Positions 5,326 through 12,448 of a DNA stretch of 64,000 bases are shown in pieces. The translations under genes were made by a program, and so were the position numbers. Source of the stretch: JAGVPT01 sp963772165 (GTDB taxonomy: Bacteria > Bacteroidota > Ignavibacteria > UBA10030 > UBA8401); NCBI GenBank assembly GCA_963772165.1, contig CAVYWA010000005.1, positions 310,001 to 374,000 on the forward strand, given 5' to 3'. Each line of letters opens with the position of its first letter. The first letter of the stretch is position 1. The notes under the pieces were generated by a model. The model ran no database searches and had not been told where the DNA came from. It worked only from the letters and a program-made list of their open reading frames with translations.

Positions 5326-7317
5326 TTACTTGATTAACATCAATTTCTTCGTTTGGACATAACTTCCCGCACTAAGCCTGTAGAAATAAACTCCGCTCGA
5401 CAAGTTGCTCGCATTAAACATCACCGAATGAGTGCCGGCTGTCTGGCGTTCATTGACCAATGTTCTCACAAGCCGTCCCAATTCATCGTACACTTTCAAT
5501 GCGACGAGTGTGTTAGTCGGTAGTTGATAACTTATGATTGTCGATGGATTGAAAGGGTTGGGAAAATTCTGTGAAAGTTCGAAGAAGGATGCAACACCCG
5601 ACACTTTCGATTGAACGAAACCCACGAGGCCGCCGTATGAATAATATTTGTTCATGATGAGAGGCAGCTCATTGACATGAGCTGCGGCATACGCGGCATT
5701 TAGTGTATCGTCCCAAATTAAAGACCCTACTGGGAAGTCGTCAATCGTCGATACAACAGAGGACTGTCCGAAATTCTCCGTGAGATCGGTGAATTTCGAG
5801 ATTCCGACCTGGTCGCCGGGCGCAAGTGTGCTTGTCGAAGTTATCCCGTCCGTTTTCACACCACCAAGAATACCGGGTAGAGTTTGTGGATTGTAGTCGC
5901 CATAAATATAAGCGCTTTGGGTGATGGAAGGTTTATTGAGAAACCTTGGATCGCCATACTGGTTCTGATTCCATTCCGCCATCATCGTCACGACGGCTGG
6001 AGTCATGCCGTACGAAATGGGACTGGCTGAAGGCGTTATCGTGCGTTCTTCAATCATCCCGCCATTTCCCGGTCCGTACTCTGCAAACAGCGTTTGTGTG
6101 TGAGTGTTCTCCCACTCGCCGGGGATATTTTCTACCCTTTGCGGACTCGGATAGAACCATCCAAGATATGATGGAATCGACCCGTACGGTTTTGGAGGAG
6201 TGCCGGTGTCGGCCAGGACGTAGGTAGAATTTTGGTAATAGCCCTTTATCAGGAGCGAGTCGTAGTAATTGATGTTATTCGAAACGTAAACCTGCAGACG
6301 CTGGAGGTCCAGCATTGGCGAATAGTGAGTTGAATCGCCCGGTGCGTTTTCGTACTTAGGCTGGACTATCACCCCGTAGACAGCACTTACTGAGTCTATG
6401 ATAATCGTGCTTGTGAAAAACCTGTAAGGGTCCTGACCGCTGCTCGTCTCGTTTGAATCTTCGCCTGTCCAGTTCTGGTTGACAAAAATATTATTTGTGA
6501 CAAAGAAGGTGCGGTGATATGGAGAAAGAAGCCAGTATTTCTTGTTGTTGATGATTGTGTTGTGGTTGAAATATCCGAAGTCGGTCAGCTCATTTTGCTG
6601 CAGAAATGTGAGACCTCCGCCAGTGATCGTGTTGTTTTCAACCCACAACGTATCTATTGGATGCTTGCATTGGAAGATTCCTGAACTCCACCATTGACTC
6701 GGTTCGAACAAATTGCGGAAATAGCAATTTGTAATGAAGAACTTCGCTCCGTACGGCCAGCCGCCGATTGCGCCTGTTTCGTTCGTGCAATCAAAAATAT
6801 CGATGTTGCTGAATTCGAACAGATCATTGTCGAGGACTAATTCTTGCGGATACTGGTTCCTCGTGCCGCAATAGAAGAGGTCGGGTTGCAGGGTTCCATT
6901 CCATTCCATAACCTGCCAATGAACATTCACTATTTTTATACTGCCATAGACCTTATTTGACGGCATCTCTGTGGCGGTTGGGTTTACTATTATGACGATC
7001 GGTTTTGCCTTTGCCGATGGGTTTTTAGGATTGGGGACACCGACGATTGTCAATGTGCCAGTTGGATTGTTGTAATAGATCGGTGTCAGTTGAAAATAGA
7101 TCTGACCTTCATAGAGTGCGTACACCCGGGTCGGACTCTTTCTCAAACCCGCGGCGGTTGTATCATTACTGATGGTGCTGTCCATCTCTCCTAAGAATCC
7201 GTTACCTGCAAAATCGGCTCCGGCGATGTAGCTTGTATCACCGCTTATTATCACCTGACCAAATGACACGCTTGAAATTATTAGGCAAGTTAGCAGGGGA
7301 AAAAGAATCGATTTCAT
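5326..7317 (-). CDS. Secreted beta-helix-like protein with T9SS sorting domain
   Basis: A 663-residue protein with a signal peptide (MKSILFPLLTCLIISSVSFGQ). The start ATG at 7317 has GGAGGG five bases upstream. Residues ~100-330 contain repeated short strands rich in N, I and V (e.g. NIDIFDCTNE, FITNCYFRNL, WVENNTITGG, FNHNTIINN, FVTNNIFVNQ), the signature of a right-handed parallel beta-helix. The last ~85 residues (FFELSQNFPNPFNPSTIISY ... GVYFYRL ... KKLMLIK) are a type A T9SS C-terminal domain that directs export through the outer membrane and attachment or release at the surface. It is a paralogue of the 16881-18743 protein. Beta-helix proteins often bind or cut polysaccharide, but no catalytic motif is identified. 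Confidence 0.85.
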   Translation of the reverse strand: MKSILFPLLTCLIISSVSFGQVIISGDTSYIAGADFAGNGFLGEMDSTISNDTTAAGLRKSPTRVYALYEGQIYFQLTPIYYNNPTGTLTIVGVPNPKNPSAKAKPIVIIVNPTATEMPSNKVYGSIKIVNVHWQVMEWNGTLQPDLFYCGTRNQYPQELVLDNDLFEFSNIDIFDCTNETGAIGGWPYGAKFFITNCYFRNLFEPSQWWSSGIFQCKHPIDTLWVENNTITGGGLTFLQQNELTDFGYFNHNTIINNKKYWLLSPYHRTFFVTNNIFVNQNWTGEDSNETSSGQDPYRFFTSTIIIDSVSAVYGVIVQPKYENAPGDSTHYSPMLDLQRLQVYVSNNINYYDSLLIKGYYQNSTYVLADTGTPPKPYGSIPSYLGWFYPSPQRVENIPGEWENTHTQTLFAEYGPGNGGMIEERTITPSASPISYGMTPAVVTMMAEWNQNQYGDPRFLNKPSITQSAYIYGDYNPQTLPGILGGVKTDGITSTSTLAPGDQVGISKFTDLTENFGQSSVVSTIDDFPVGSLIWDDTLNAAYAAAHVNELPLIMNKYYSYGGLVGFVQSKVSGVASFFELSQNFPNPFNPSTIISYQLPTNTLVALKVYDELGRLVRTLVNERQTAGTHSVMFNASNLSSGVYFYRLSAGSYVQTKKLMLIK

Positions 7318-7432
7318 TGGTCCCTCCATTAATTCAGGGCACAGCTCAAAACACAAAAACCTCTTTCATCACATAGCGCGAATCCGGAGGTTTAGGTTTG
7401 TTATGTTCTTTTCTCCCAGTTCCCCCGGGGTA

Positions 7433-8086
7433 CTAACGCAAGAAGGTACCAGTAATGGACAAAAGAGTCAAGACAACAACTGGGCAGTTGCAGGCATTTG
7501 CGGCAGTATCTACGGCATCAGGCCCAAGCGGTACTTGCTGCACTTCACCGGACTTCGGCCGCCATTCTCCATCATCGTCAGCAGCAATTTGTACGAACTG
7601 CCTTTCAATATTTATTGAAACATTGTTGGGTCGGAGATTGATAAGCTCTCTTTTTCGGAGGCCCGTGAGCACAAGAAATTTTATTACGTCCAATTAATAC
7701 GAGCCAATCTCAGCAACACCAAATTTGTAGACCGACTTCATGAATTTCAAATACTCATTAACAGTCTTTCGCGACCATTGCCGGCGGGGGTTATCCTCAT
7801 CATCCGCCTGGTCAAGCGCAAAATCAAGAAATCCGTTGACGAGACTACTTGTAAGCCTCCGAGCGTCTGCCGACACTTCAGGCAGAAGTGCGTCCGTGAA
7901 TCGCAGGAATCCTTCGCTGCGGTTGATATAACGCTTTTCAGTTGAAGAGCGAACATGATGGCGCTTTGCTGAGATGTATCTTCTTACCAGATCTTTTAAC
8001 GGAATCGGTTCTGCCGGAGGAGTGAGGATTCCTGCTCTGTCGTGATTTAGATCGGAGTCAGCCTGTGTTGCATAAGTTTGGGCCAC
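7433..8086 (-). pseudogene. Broken tyrosine recombinase (phage/XerC-type integrase remnant)
   Basis: Two blocks lie in the same frame, separated by a TAA at 7694-7696. The first (PIPLKDLVRRYISAKRHHVRSSTEKRYINRSEGFLRF ... RQWSRKTVNEYLKFMKSVYKFGVAEIGS) is an N-terminal SAM-like core-binding domain. The second (IKFLVLTGLRKRELINLRPNNV ... RPKSGEVQQVPL) holds catalytic box I with its Arg and the beta-hairpin Lys. The ~40-50 residues usually found between these parts, the HxxR box and the Tyr nucleophile are all missing, so the enzyme is dead. The open frame continues upstream to a TGA at 8249-8251 without a good start. It is on the same strand as the cassettes; whether it derives from an integron integrase cannot be judged because the diagnostic region is lost. 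Confidence 0.8.
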
Positions 8087-8331
8087 CTGCTTATTCGTCG
8101 AGACAACGATTCTTTTGCGAGCGGGAATCCCAAGACTTTCGGCCCCAGTGATTTCGATTCCGTAGGAGGTTTGTTTTTTCCGCTGGACGAGATGACCTTT
8201 ACGGTCGGAGAGAAACGCATGGTAGAATTCCTTTCTACTCTCGCATACTCAAGAGTGTGTCACGTTTTCGTCACGTGCCGGAATTCCACTTACGTAAGTC
8301 AGTGATATGACAAGCCTTGATGCATCTCTGT

Positions 8332-8437
8332 GGAGAGCGTAGTCCCCCAAAAAGCGTAGCGGATCTTCGAGATTCGAACCTACAAGCCCTTACGGGCGTC
8401 CTCCTTCGGAGGATGCAATAGCCGTTTTTGCCATCAG
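8332..8437 (-). pseudogene. tRNA-Ser-like remnant A
   Basis: On the minus strand the segment keeps the tRNA D-arm (ACGGCTATTGCA), the variable arm (GCCCGTAAGGGC), the T-arm (GTAGGTTCGAATC) and the acceptor 3' strand (CTACGCTCTCC) of the neighbouring tRNA-Ser. The anticodon arm is replaced by TCCTCCGAAGGAGGA, and 28 bases with a TCCGC/GCGGA inverted repeat are inserted in the T stem. The 5' acceptor strand is missing. It cannot make a working tRNA and overlaps the 3' end of nuclease gene A. Confidence 0.75.
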
Positions 8438-8686
8438 ATAAGCTGCGATCACTTCCTTGATCCTTTCGTGCCCCTTTCCAGTTTTGTACCACCGTTCGCG
8501 TTTCATCGCTTCACTACGAGTATCGTATGCTTCGTGATGAATCATCACCCACGGTCGATATGGCCGTGTCGACCTGACCCAGCCCATATTATGCCGGTTC
8601 AGACGAGCATCGACATCATTCGTTTGGCCGACGTATGAGCGTGAATGTTTTTCAGAATAAAGAATATAAACGAAGAAGTGTCCCAC
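8390..8686 (-). CDS. GIY-YIG endonuclease domain protein, copy A
   Basis: The 98-residue protein is identical to copy B. It starts at a GTG (8686) and shows the full single-domain GIY-YIG fold: HFFVYILYS (the GIY strand), SYVGQTNDVDARLNRHN (the YIG strand with catalytic Tyr and Arg), a downstream 'EAYDTRSEAMKRERWYKTGKG' with the conserved Glu and Arg. Longer frames to 8710 start in tRNA-derived sequence and are less likely. The last residues (KTAIASSEGGRP) are read from tRNA-like sequence, and the stop codon lies in its variable arm. Stand-alone proteins of this size are often annotated UPF0213/endonuclease; here the setting suggests a selfish element. Confidence 0.85.
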   Translation of the reverse strand: MGHFFVYILYSEKHSRSYVGQTNDVDARLNRHNMGWVRSTRPYRPWVMIHHEAYDTRSEAMKRERWYKTGKGHERIKEVIAAYLMAKTAIASSEGGRP

Positions 8687-8691
8687 TGTGC

Positions 8692-8797
8692 GGAGAGCGT
8701 AGTCCGCCAAAAAGCGTAGCGGATCTTCGAGATTCGAACCTACAAGCCCTTACGGGCGTCCTCCTTCGGAGGATGCAATAGCCGTTTTTGCCATCAG
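8692..8797 (-). pseudogene. tRNA-Ser-like remnant B
   Basis: Same organisation as remnant A: altered anticodon arm, intact variable arm and T-loop, and a 28-base insertion in the T stem flanked by the direct repeat CTACGCT. It lies at the 3' end of nuclease gene B and directly before the start of gene A, so each nuclease gene sits right behind an acceptor-stem 3' sequence. Confidence 0.75.
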
Positions 8798-9046
8798 ATA
8801 AGCTGCGATCACTTCCTTGATCCTTTCGTGCCCCTTTCCAGTTTTGTACCACCGTTCGCGTTTCATCGCTTCACTACGAGTATCGTATGCTTCGTGATGA
8901 ATCATCACCCACGGTCGATATGGCCGTGTCGACCTGACCCAGCCCATATTATGCCGGTTCAGACGAGCATCGACATCATTCGTTTGGCCGACGTATGAGC
9001 GTGAATGTTTTTCAGAATAAAGAATATAAACGAAGAAGTGTCCCAC
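8750..9046 (-). CDS. GIY-YIG endonuclease domain protein, copy B
   Basis: The 98-residue protein is the same as copy A. The GTG start at 9046 lies only five bases beyond the 3' end of the intact tRNA-Ser, so its mRNA could be part of the tRNA precursor. The catalytic residues expected for the family are present (Tyr in VYIL and in SYVGQT, Arg in DARLNRH, Glu in REAMKRE-type helix). The nuclease presumably makes a nick or double-strand break; its target may be the tRNA-Ser gene it sits in, as in homing endonucleases. That target is inference. No other gene is carried in the 360-bp unit. Confidence 0.85.
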   Translation of the reverse strand: MGHFFVYILYSEKHSRSYVGQTNDVDARLNRHNMGWVRSTRPYRPWVMIHHEAYDTRSEAMKRERWYKTGKGHERIKEVIAAYLMAKTAIASSEGGRP

Positions 9047-9050
9047 TGTG

Positions 9051-9133
9051 CGGAGAGCGTAGGATTCGAACCTACAAGCCCTTACGGGCGCCAGTTTTCA
9101 AGACTGGTGCAATAGCCGTTCTGCCAGCTCTCC
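9051..9133 (-). tRNA. tRNA-Ser (anticodon TGA)
   Basis: The 83-base minus-strand sequence folds as a class II tRNA: acceptor GGAGAGC/GCTCTCC, anticodon arm CCAGT-CTTGAAA-ACTGG with anticodon TGA, long variable arm GCCC-GTAA-GGGC typical of tRNA-Ser, and T-arm GTAGG-TTCGAAT-CCTAC. The discriminator base is G, and CCA is not encoded. The tandem nuclease units start directly downstream. Confidence 0.95.
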
Positions 9134-9294
9134 GGATAAAAATCAAAGAATAACTCCACTACCATCCACAGGCGTTCTCCTTCGGAGGATGGAAGGATCC
9201 TTTCTGCACGGTTATCTTTATAAGGTACAAAAGTAAGTGAGGGAAAACAAGAAAAACTTTGAGCGTTGCCGGCTCATCTATTGATGCCGTCCAA

Positions 9295-9354
9295 TTGATT
9301 CCATTCTCTTGATTTTTATACTATTTTCAAGTAGGTTAGTGGCGTTCAACTAAC
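9295..9354 (+). promoter_or_regulatory. Putative promoter and operator of the first ROK regulator
   Basis: TTGATT (9295-9300), a 16-base spacer and TATACT (9317-9322) form a plausible sigma-70 promoter about 70 bases before the gene. Downstream, GTTAGT-N8-ACTAAC (9335-9354) is a dyad that shares the TTAGT half with the operators before the second ROK gene. It could be an autoregulatory site. Confidence 0.4.
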
Positions 9355-9390
9355 GTCTGTACCGAACCGTTACACCATGGACCAACTTCT

Positions 9391-10659
9391 TTGTGGGAAG
9401 TCATTAACCAGCGTTCATTACTGATTCGAGAACCCAATGAAGTGCGTGTTCTGCGCCTCGTAAGAGATAGTGGTGAAATATCACGCATCGAAATTGCAAG
9501 AGAATGTAATCTCAATAAAGCCTACGTTTCCGAGCTTGTCGCAAAGCTGATTCAAACCGGATTTCTTGAGGAGACGGGAAAAGTTGAGGAAAACGATAAG
9601 GTGGGGCGGAAGAGAATACTCCTGCGATTTCTTCCGTTAGCCGGTCTCGTTGCAGGGGTTGATATCGGAATGACGCACTCCACAGTTGTTCTTACCGACC
9701 TTAACGCCGCAGTTCTTCGGGAAAAAACCTTTGTCTACTCTTTAGAAACTCCTGCCAGAAAAGTACTCTCAAGTGTTGTCGATGCAATTACAGCTCTACT
9801 GGCTGAGGCAAACGATGCTCAATCACGATTAGTCGGTATCGGCGTCGGTGTTCAAGGGTTGATCGATTACAGAACGAATACTCTCATGGTATCGCATAAT
9901 AAAAAATCATGGGAAGGTGAATCCCTGAGTGCTGATTTGGAAATGCATTTCAAGGTACCGGTTTATGTAGAGAACGACGTAAAGACGATGACCCTTGGAG
10001 AGTACCTGCTCGGATCGGCAAAAGGGATCAAGAATCTTGTTTATCTGTTCGTCGGCGATGGCCTCGGTGCGGGAATTATGATCAACGGGCATTTGCATAG
10101 GGGTTTTACATCCAGCGCCGGGGAAATCGGGTACACTGAATTAGAGCCGGGTTCATTCTATAGAGAACAGTTCCCGTTAATGTATAACGGCCAATCGATC
10201 TTCGGTCAAATTCTTACTAACACGAACATCGTTGACAGTTACCGAAGAAATATTTCATTACACGCCGAAGAGCAAATATCGGTAGCGACAATCGCTGAAA
10301 AAGCCGGCAATGGCGATCGCACAGCGGTTCAAATTATCCGGGAGTGTGCTTCGCTCCTCAGTAACCTTAGCATCAATCTCATCAATACGCTGAATCCGGA
10401 ACTCATCATCATTGGAGGAAAACTTTCACAATGTTATCCGGAACTCATTGACCTTGTGCGCGAGACTATTCATAAGGATTTATTGTCTGTTCCCGCTGAA
10501 GCCGTGCTTGTGAGAGCCGCAACTCGAGGAGAAGAAGCCGTTGCATTGGGGGCAACGGGCTTGGTGTTGTACGAGATGTTTGAGCCCTTACATACGGTCT
10601 CTTTACATGCGTCTAGAAGGTATTCATTTGTAAGGCCTAGTACATCCATAGGAGATTAA
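9391..10659 (+). CDS. ROK-family transcriptional regulator (NagC/XylR type)
   Basis: A 422-residue protein. Residues ~14-70 are a winged helix-turn-helix (VLRLVRDSGEISRIEIARECNLNKAYVSELVAKLIQTGFLEE). The rest is a ROK sugar-kinase fold (GLVAGVDIGMTHSTVVL, VPVYVENDVKTMTLGEYLLG, VGDGLGAGIMINGHL, SAGEIGYTEL, LINTLNPELIIIGGKL). The phosphate loop is DIGMTHS rather than DIGGTN, and the zinc-binding CxCGxxGC segment is absent (the sequence goes straight to EPGSFYREQFPLMYNG), so it is probably a pure sugar-sensing repressor. The start is a TTG at 9391; no ATG lies in frame nearby. It heads the chitin locus and is likely to respond to GlcNAc or a phosphorylated derivative. Confidence 0.85.
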   Translation: MWEVINQRSLLIREPNEVRVLRLVRDSGEISRIEIARECNLNKAYVSELVAKLIQTGFLEETGKVEENDKVGRKRILLRFLPLAGLVAGVDIGMTHSTVVLTDLNAAVLREKTFVYSLETPARKVLSSVVDAITALLAEANDAQSRLVGIGVGVQGLIDYRTNTLMVSHNKKSWEGESLSADLEMHFKVPVYVENDVKTMTLGEYLLGSAKGIKNLVYLFVGDGLGAGIMINGHLHRGFTSSAGEIGYTELEPGSFYREQFPLMYNGQSIFGQILTNTNIVDSYRRNISLHAEEQISVATIAEKAGNGDRTAVQIIRECASLLSNLSINLINTLNPELIIIGGKLSQCYPELIDLVRETIHKDLLSVPAEAVLVRAATRGEEAVALGATGLVLYEMFEPLHTVSLHASRRYSFVRPSTSIGD

Positions 10660-11076
10660 GCTGCTCTCTGTCTCTGCATTTGCTGCGGTTGTCGCCGCAC
10701 TCATCCAAACTCTTCCGCCCATTCTTCTCTGATAAGGGGTATCGCGAGGCGTTTTTTGACGAAGCAATTCCTTCTTTAACTGGGGATTGTCCCGGTGTAC
10801 TGGAGGCCGTCAAACGGCATTTCGTCGCGTCACTCCCCGCGATGTCCTTATCATTCAAAATATCCCTCTCCAAAACATTGCGTTAAAAAAATCATTGGAG
10901 TTGAAACGCACGGGTGAATTTCTAAGAGGGGGGAGTTTACCCGATTTTTCAGATAAGGTTCATTCATTGCAATATAGAAGCCAATTCTCATGCTCACATG
11001 CTATCGGAGCAAGGGCCTTCGATGGAGTGCATTGTTCTGTTACACTAAGAGCGAGTGAAATTATTTAAAAAAGTAC
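10660..11076. other. Intergenic stretch without a recognised gene
   Basis: About 420 bases between the two ROK regulator genes. Short open frames on both strands show no protein-like pattern and no Shine-Dalgarno. I see no RNA gene or repeat; the regulatory signals start at 11077. Confidence 0.5.
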
Positions 11077-11205
11077 TTGACAATACGGAAAGAAAGGCCT
11101 ATTATCGAATTAGTTTGTTTACACAACAAACTAATTATTTGTTGTATTTTGGTAAAACACAGTGAAAAACGCATATAATTAGTTTGTTGAAACGATGAAT
11201 TAATT
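11077..11205 (+). promoter_or_regulatory. Strong promoter with two ROK-type operators
   Basis: TTGACA (11077-11082), 17 bases, TATTAT (11100-11105) is a near-consensus promoter. Operator O1 at 11108-11136 is a perfect 12-5-12 palindrome, AATTAGTTTGTT / AACAAACTAATT, lying over the expected transcription start. O2 at 11177-11205 has the same left arm and geometry with a right arm matching 8 of 12 bases, and sits about 20 bases before the ROK2 start codon. NagC/XylR-type proteins bind AT-rich dyads of this sort; two sites 69 bases apart could support DNA looping. Confidence 0.75.
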
Positions 11206-11224
11206 GTGAGGATTCATCTATCGC

Positions 11225-12433
11225 ATGAAGAAAAGGTACGACCAGATTACGAGTATTAACCCTAAGGTTGGTCGAAATATTAATCGGGCAATTATTCTCA
11301 ACGCCGTCCGGGAAAAGCAACCGATCTCTCGCACGCGCATTTCTGAAATCACCGGCCTCAATAAAAGCACAGTTTCAAATATCGTTTCATCTCTTCTTAA
11401 AGAAGATTTGGTGAAAGAAGAGGTTGTCAAAAATCAGGTCGTGGGGAGAAACCCGCTGGACCTTAGCATTAAACGAGAGAAGAATTTTGTAGGAGCAATT
11501 TACATAGATTCAGTTCACACGACTCTCGCGATCGTCGACATCGACGGCACGTTGATCAACAAGGTGATGATTGAAACGAAACCGCGCGATCCCAAAGCGT
11601 TTATTTCCTTCTGCCTCGATTCGCTCAAAAAAATGCATCTAAAATTTCACTCTCGTTCTTTGAGAGGCATCGGAATTTCCGTGGCTGGAATTGTCGATTC
11701 CGTTCACTCCCGCGTCGTCTATTCTTCTAATCTTGGCTGGCAGGATCTGGATATCGGGCCGATAGCACAAGAGAACAGCCCGGAAATCGAAATCATCACT
11801 GTTGAGAACGACGCCAAAGCATCGGCGCTCGCAGAATTGGTATTGGGCAAACACGGAATCACTTCCTCGAATTTTATTTTTCTCTCTATCGGCACGGGTA
11901 TCGGAGCTGGGATTGTTGTCGACAACCACATCCTGAGCGGGAGTTCACATGCGGCCGGAGAATATGGGCATATGACCCTCATCGAAGGCGGCGAACCATG
12001 TTCCTGCGGCAATAAAGGATGCTGGGAAATGTATTCATCGGACCGTGCAACCATAAATTATTATTTGAGCCGCAACGGGGTGAAGGAAAATCATGGTGAG
12101 AAAATAGGAGCGGAAGAACTCATCGCTCTTGCGTTACAAGGGAACGCGAACGCCATCGAAGCACTGCGAAGATCTGCGGAATATATCGGGCTGGGGATCG
12201 CGAATATCATTCGAACCATCGATCCTCAAAACATTATCATCGGCGGCTCTATCGTCAAAGTATGGAAAACAATTTATCCTGTCATCATGGACACGGTCTA
12301 TAAGCGTGGTTTTTTTGGAAAGCAACGGAACACTTTCATCCTCCCGACATCGCTGACTGATAATCCCCCGTTGCTTGGTGCCGCGGCGTTGTCGATCCGG
12401 AAGATTTTTACTGATTTCAGAATTGTCATCTAA
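11225..12433 (+). CDS. ROK-family repressor, second copy
   Basis: A 402-residue protein. A winged HTH occupies residues ~15-75 (INRAIILNAVREKQPISRTRISEITGLNKSTVSNIVSSLLKEDLV). The ROK domain follows (GAIYIDSVHTTLAIVDIDG, ITVENDAKASALAELVLG, SIGTGIGAGIVVDNHIL, AAGEYGHMTL) with a complete zinc site CSCGNKGCWE. The nucleotide-binding loop lacks the DxGGT motif of active kinases, which favours a regulator without kinase activity. It is directly preceded by a strong promoter with two palindromic operators, so it probably represses itself and the downstream kinase gene, whose start is 15 bases after its stop. The likely inducer is GlcNAc, a chito-oligosaccharide or GlcNAc-6-P. Confidence 0.85.
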   Translation: MKKRYDQITSINPKVGRNINRAIILNAVREKQPISRTRISEITGLNKSTVSNIVSSLLKEDLVKEEVVKNQVVGRNPLDLSIKREKNFVGAIYIDSVHTTLAIVDIDGTLINKVMIETKPRDPKAFISFCLDSLKKMHLKFHSRSLRGIGISVAGIVDSVHSRVVYSSNLGWQDLDIGPIAQENSPEIEIITVENDAKASALAELVLGKHGITSSNFIFLSIGTGIGAGIVVDNHILSGSSHAAGEYGHMTLIEGGEPCSCGNKGCWEMYSSDRATINYYLSRNGVKENHGEKIGAEELIALALQGNANAIEALRRSAEYIGLGIANIIRTIDPQNIIIGGSIVKVWKTIYPVIMDTVYKRGFFGKQRNTFILPTSLTDNPPLLGAAALSIRKIFTDFRIVI

Positions 12434-12448
12434 CTGAACACGAAATAA

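Larger units (their letters stand above)
8332..9051 (-). repeat. Two tandem 360-bp units, each with a GIY-YIG gene and a tRNA-Ser-like segment
   Basis: Unit A (8332-8691) and unit B (8692-9051) are identical except for a few bases near their left ends (for example TCCCCC against TCCGCC at 8343-8348 and 8703-8708). Each unit holds, on the minus strand, a GIY-YIG nuclease gene followed by a sequence copied from the adjacent tRNA-Ser. The array begins exactly at the 3' end of the intact tRNA-Ser. Near-identity indicates a recent duplication. Confidence 0.9.

Noticed and set aside
7403..7697. Plus-strand ORFs opposite the recombinase remnant
   Set aside because: No Shine-Dalgarno and no protein pattern. 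The minus strand carries recognisable recombinase motifs.
8271..8852. Minus-strand frames with VRACRFESRRSATLFGG at 8271-8492 and 8652-8852
   Set aside because: They read across the tRNA-like segments in another frame than the nuclease genes. The same pattern is a known translation artefact of tRNA T-arms.
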